A stretch of 6,327 nt of DNA, taken from positions 1 to 6,327 of the forward strand of contig JBAXSU010000189.1 of the NCBI GenBank assembly GCA_037130535.1, given 5' to 3'. Shown here in pieces: positions 6,109-6,327 of this stretch. The DNA is from VFMC01 sp037130535. Its GTDB lineage: Bacteria > Actinomycetota > Acidimicrobiia > Acidimicrobiales > Ilumatobacteraceae. The notes beneath the pieces are model-generated. The model was not told where the DNA came from. It made no database searches and saw only the letters and a program-made list of their open reading frames with translations. Every line of letters begins with the position of its first letter. The first letter of the stretch is position 1. Position numbers and translations under genes: made by a program.

Positions 6109-6141
6109 TGGGACGAACGTTCCGTGTCTGGGGGTCCCCAC

Positions 6142-6327
6142 ATGTCATTTCCGTCCGATCTCGCCATTGCCCGCGCCGCAACGCTGGCACCGCTCACCGA
6201 CATCGCTGCGCAGATGGGCATCGGCCCCCACCTGCTCGAGGCCCACGGCGACGAGCTCGCCAAGATCCGCCTCGAAGCCATCGACGAGCTGAGCGACCGG
6301 CCGAAGGCCAAGTACGTCGTCGTCACG
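6142..6327 (+). CDS. fhs: Formate-tetrahydrofolate ligase (N-terminal 62 codons; runs off the window)
   Basis: The visible protein starts MSFPSDLAIARAATLAPLTD, continues with IAAQMGIG (21-28), LLEAHGDELAKIRLEAI (31-47), and ends DRPKAKYVVVT (52-62). This is the standard N-terminus of 10-formyltetrahydrofolate synthetase; the ATP-binding loop normally follows a few residues after the point where the window stops. The enzyme joins formate to tetrahydrofolate with ATP, or runs in reverse to make ATP, in the cytoplasm. A G run (6130-6134) seven bases before the ATG is the probable ribosome binding site; it belongs to the dyad GGGGTCCCC. The gene is 129 bases from the dehydrogenase and has its own predicted control region. 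Its presence beside two demethylation genes fits a C1-assimilation or oxidation role. The full gene would be expected at about 550-560 codons. Confidence 0.9.
   Translation, partial: MSFPSDLAIARAATLAPLTDIAAQMGIGPHLLEAHGDELAKIRLEAIDELSDRPKAKYVVVT

Larger units (their letters stand above)
6050..6122. repeat. 10-bp perfect inverted repeat with internal palindromes, framing the fhs promoter region
   Basis: GAACGTTCGT (6050-6059) recurs exactly inverted as ACGAACGTTC (6113-6122), with 53 bases between them. Each arm contains the self-complementary octamer GAACGTTC. The right arm lies just after the candidate -10 and the left arm about 45 bases before it, an arrangement seen when a regulator binds two sites and loops the DNA. 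The bases are certain; regulatory use is inference. Confidence 0.5.

Noticed and set aside
6050..6122. LexA/SOS boxes, because of the GAAC...GTTC elements
   Set aside because: The actinobacterial SOS box needs four bases between GAAC and GTTC. Here they abut (GAACGTTC) or are six bases apart (6050-6063), and fhs is not an SOS gene.

Overview
The window reads as chromosomal DNA from a high-GC actinobacterium, most like the Acidimicrobiia (Ilumatobacter-type marine or aquatic lineages). The grounds are strong G/C bias at third codon positions, a Tat-exported lipoprotein with an acidic start and a Thr/Glu/Ala-rich linker after its lipidated cysteine, and the gene families present. The taxonomic call is inference; there is no rRNA or marker gene here.

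Layout. Positions 47-1807 (minus strand) encode a family 5 ABC-transporter solute-binding lipoprotein. A 196-base divergent intergenic region (1808-2003) holds a plausible promoter for that gene, an overlapping dyad, and a C-rich, G-poor leader for the rightward genes. Positions 2004-6012 (plus strand) hold three genes separated by 1 and 3 bases, almost certainly one operon: an MttB-family (trimethylamine/betaine) methyltransferase without pyrrolysine, a GFA-family zinc protein of the kind linked to formaldehyde, and a 687-residue OYE-type Fe-S/flavin amine dehydrogenase related to trimethylamine dehydrogenase and N-methylproline demethylase. A 129-base intergenic region (6013-6141) contains a strikingly symmetrical set of repeats. 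The window then ends inside the first 62 codons of formate-tetrahydrofolate ligase (fhs).

How they may work together. The set looks like a module for uptake and stepwise N-demethylation of a methylated amine or betaine. The binding protein would capture a substrate. The MttB homologue would remove a methyl group from a quaternary amine to a corrinoid partner not seen here. The flavoprotein would oxidatively demethylate the resulting tertiary or secondary amine. The GFA protein would handle released formaldehyde, and Fhs would connect formate with the tetrahydrofolate C1 pool. Proline betaine to N-methylproline to proline is one attractive substrate pair; glycine betaine to dimethylglycine is an alternative. 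The families and gene order are visible; the substrate and pathway are inference. The most distinctive molecular detail is that the dehydrogenase has alanine in place of one of the four cysteines that bind the 4Fe-4S cluster in trimethylamine dehydrogenase.
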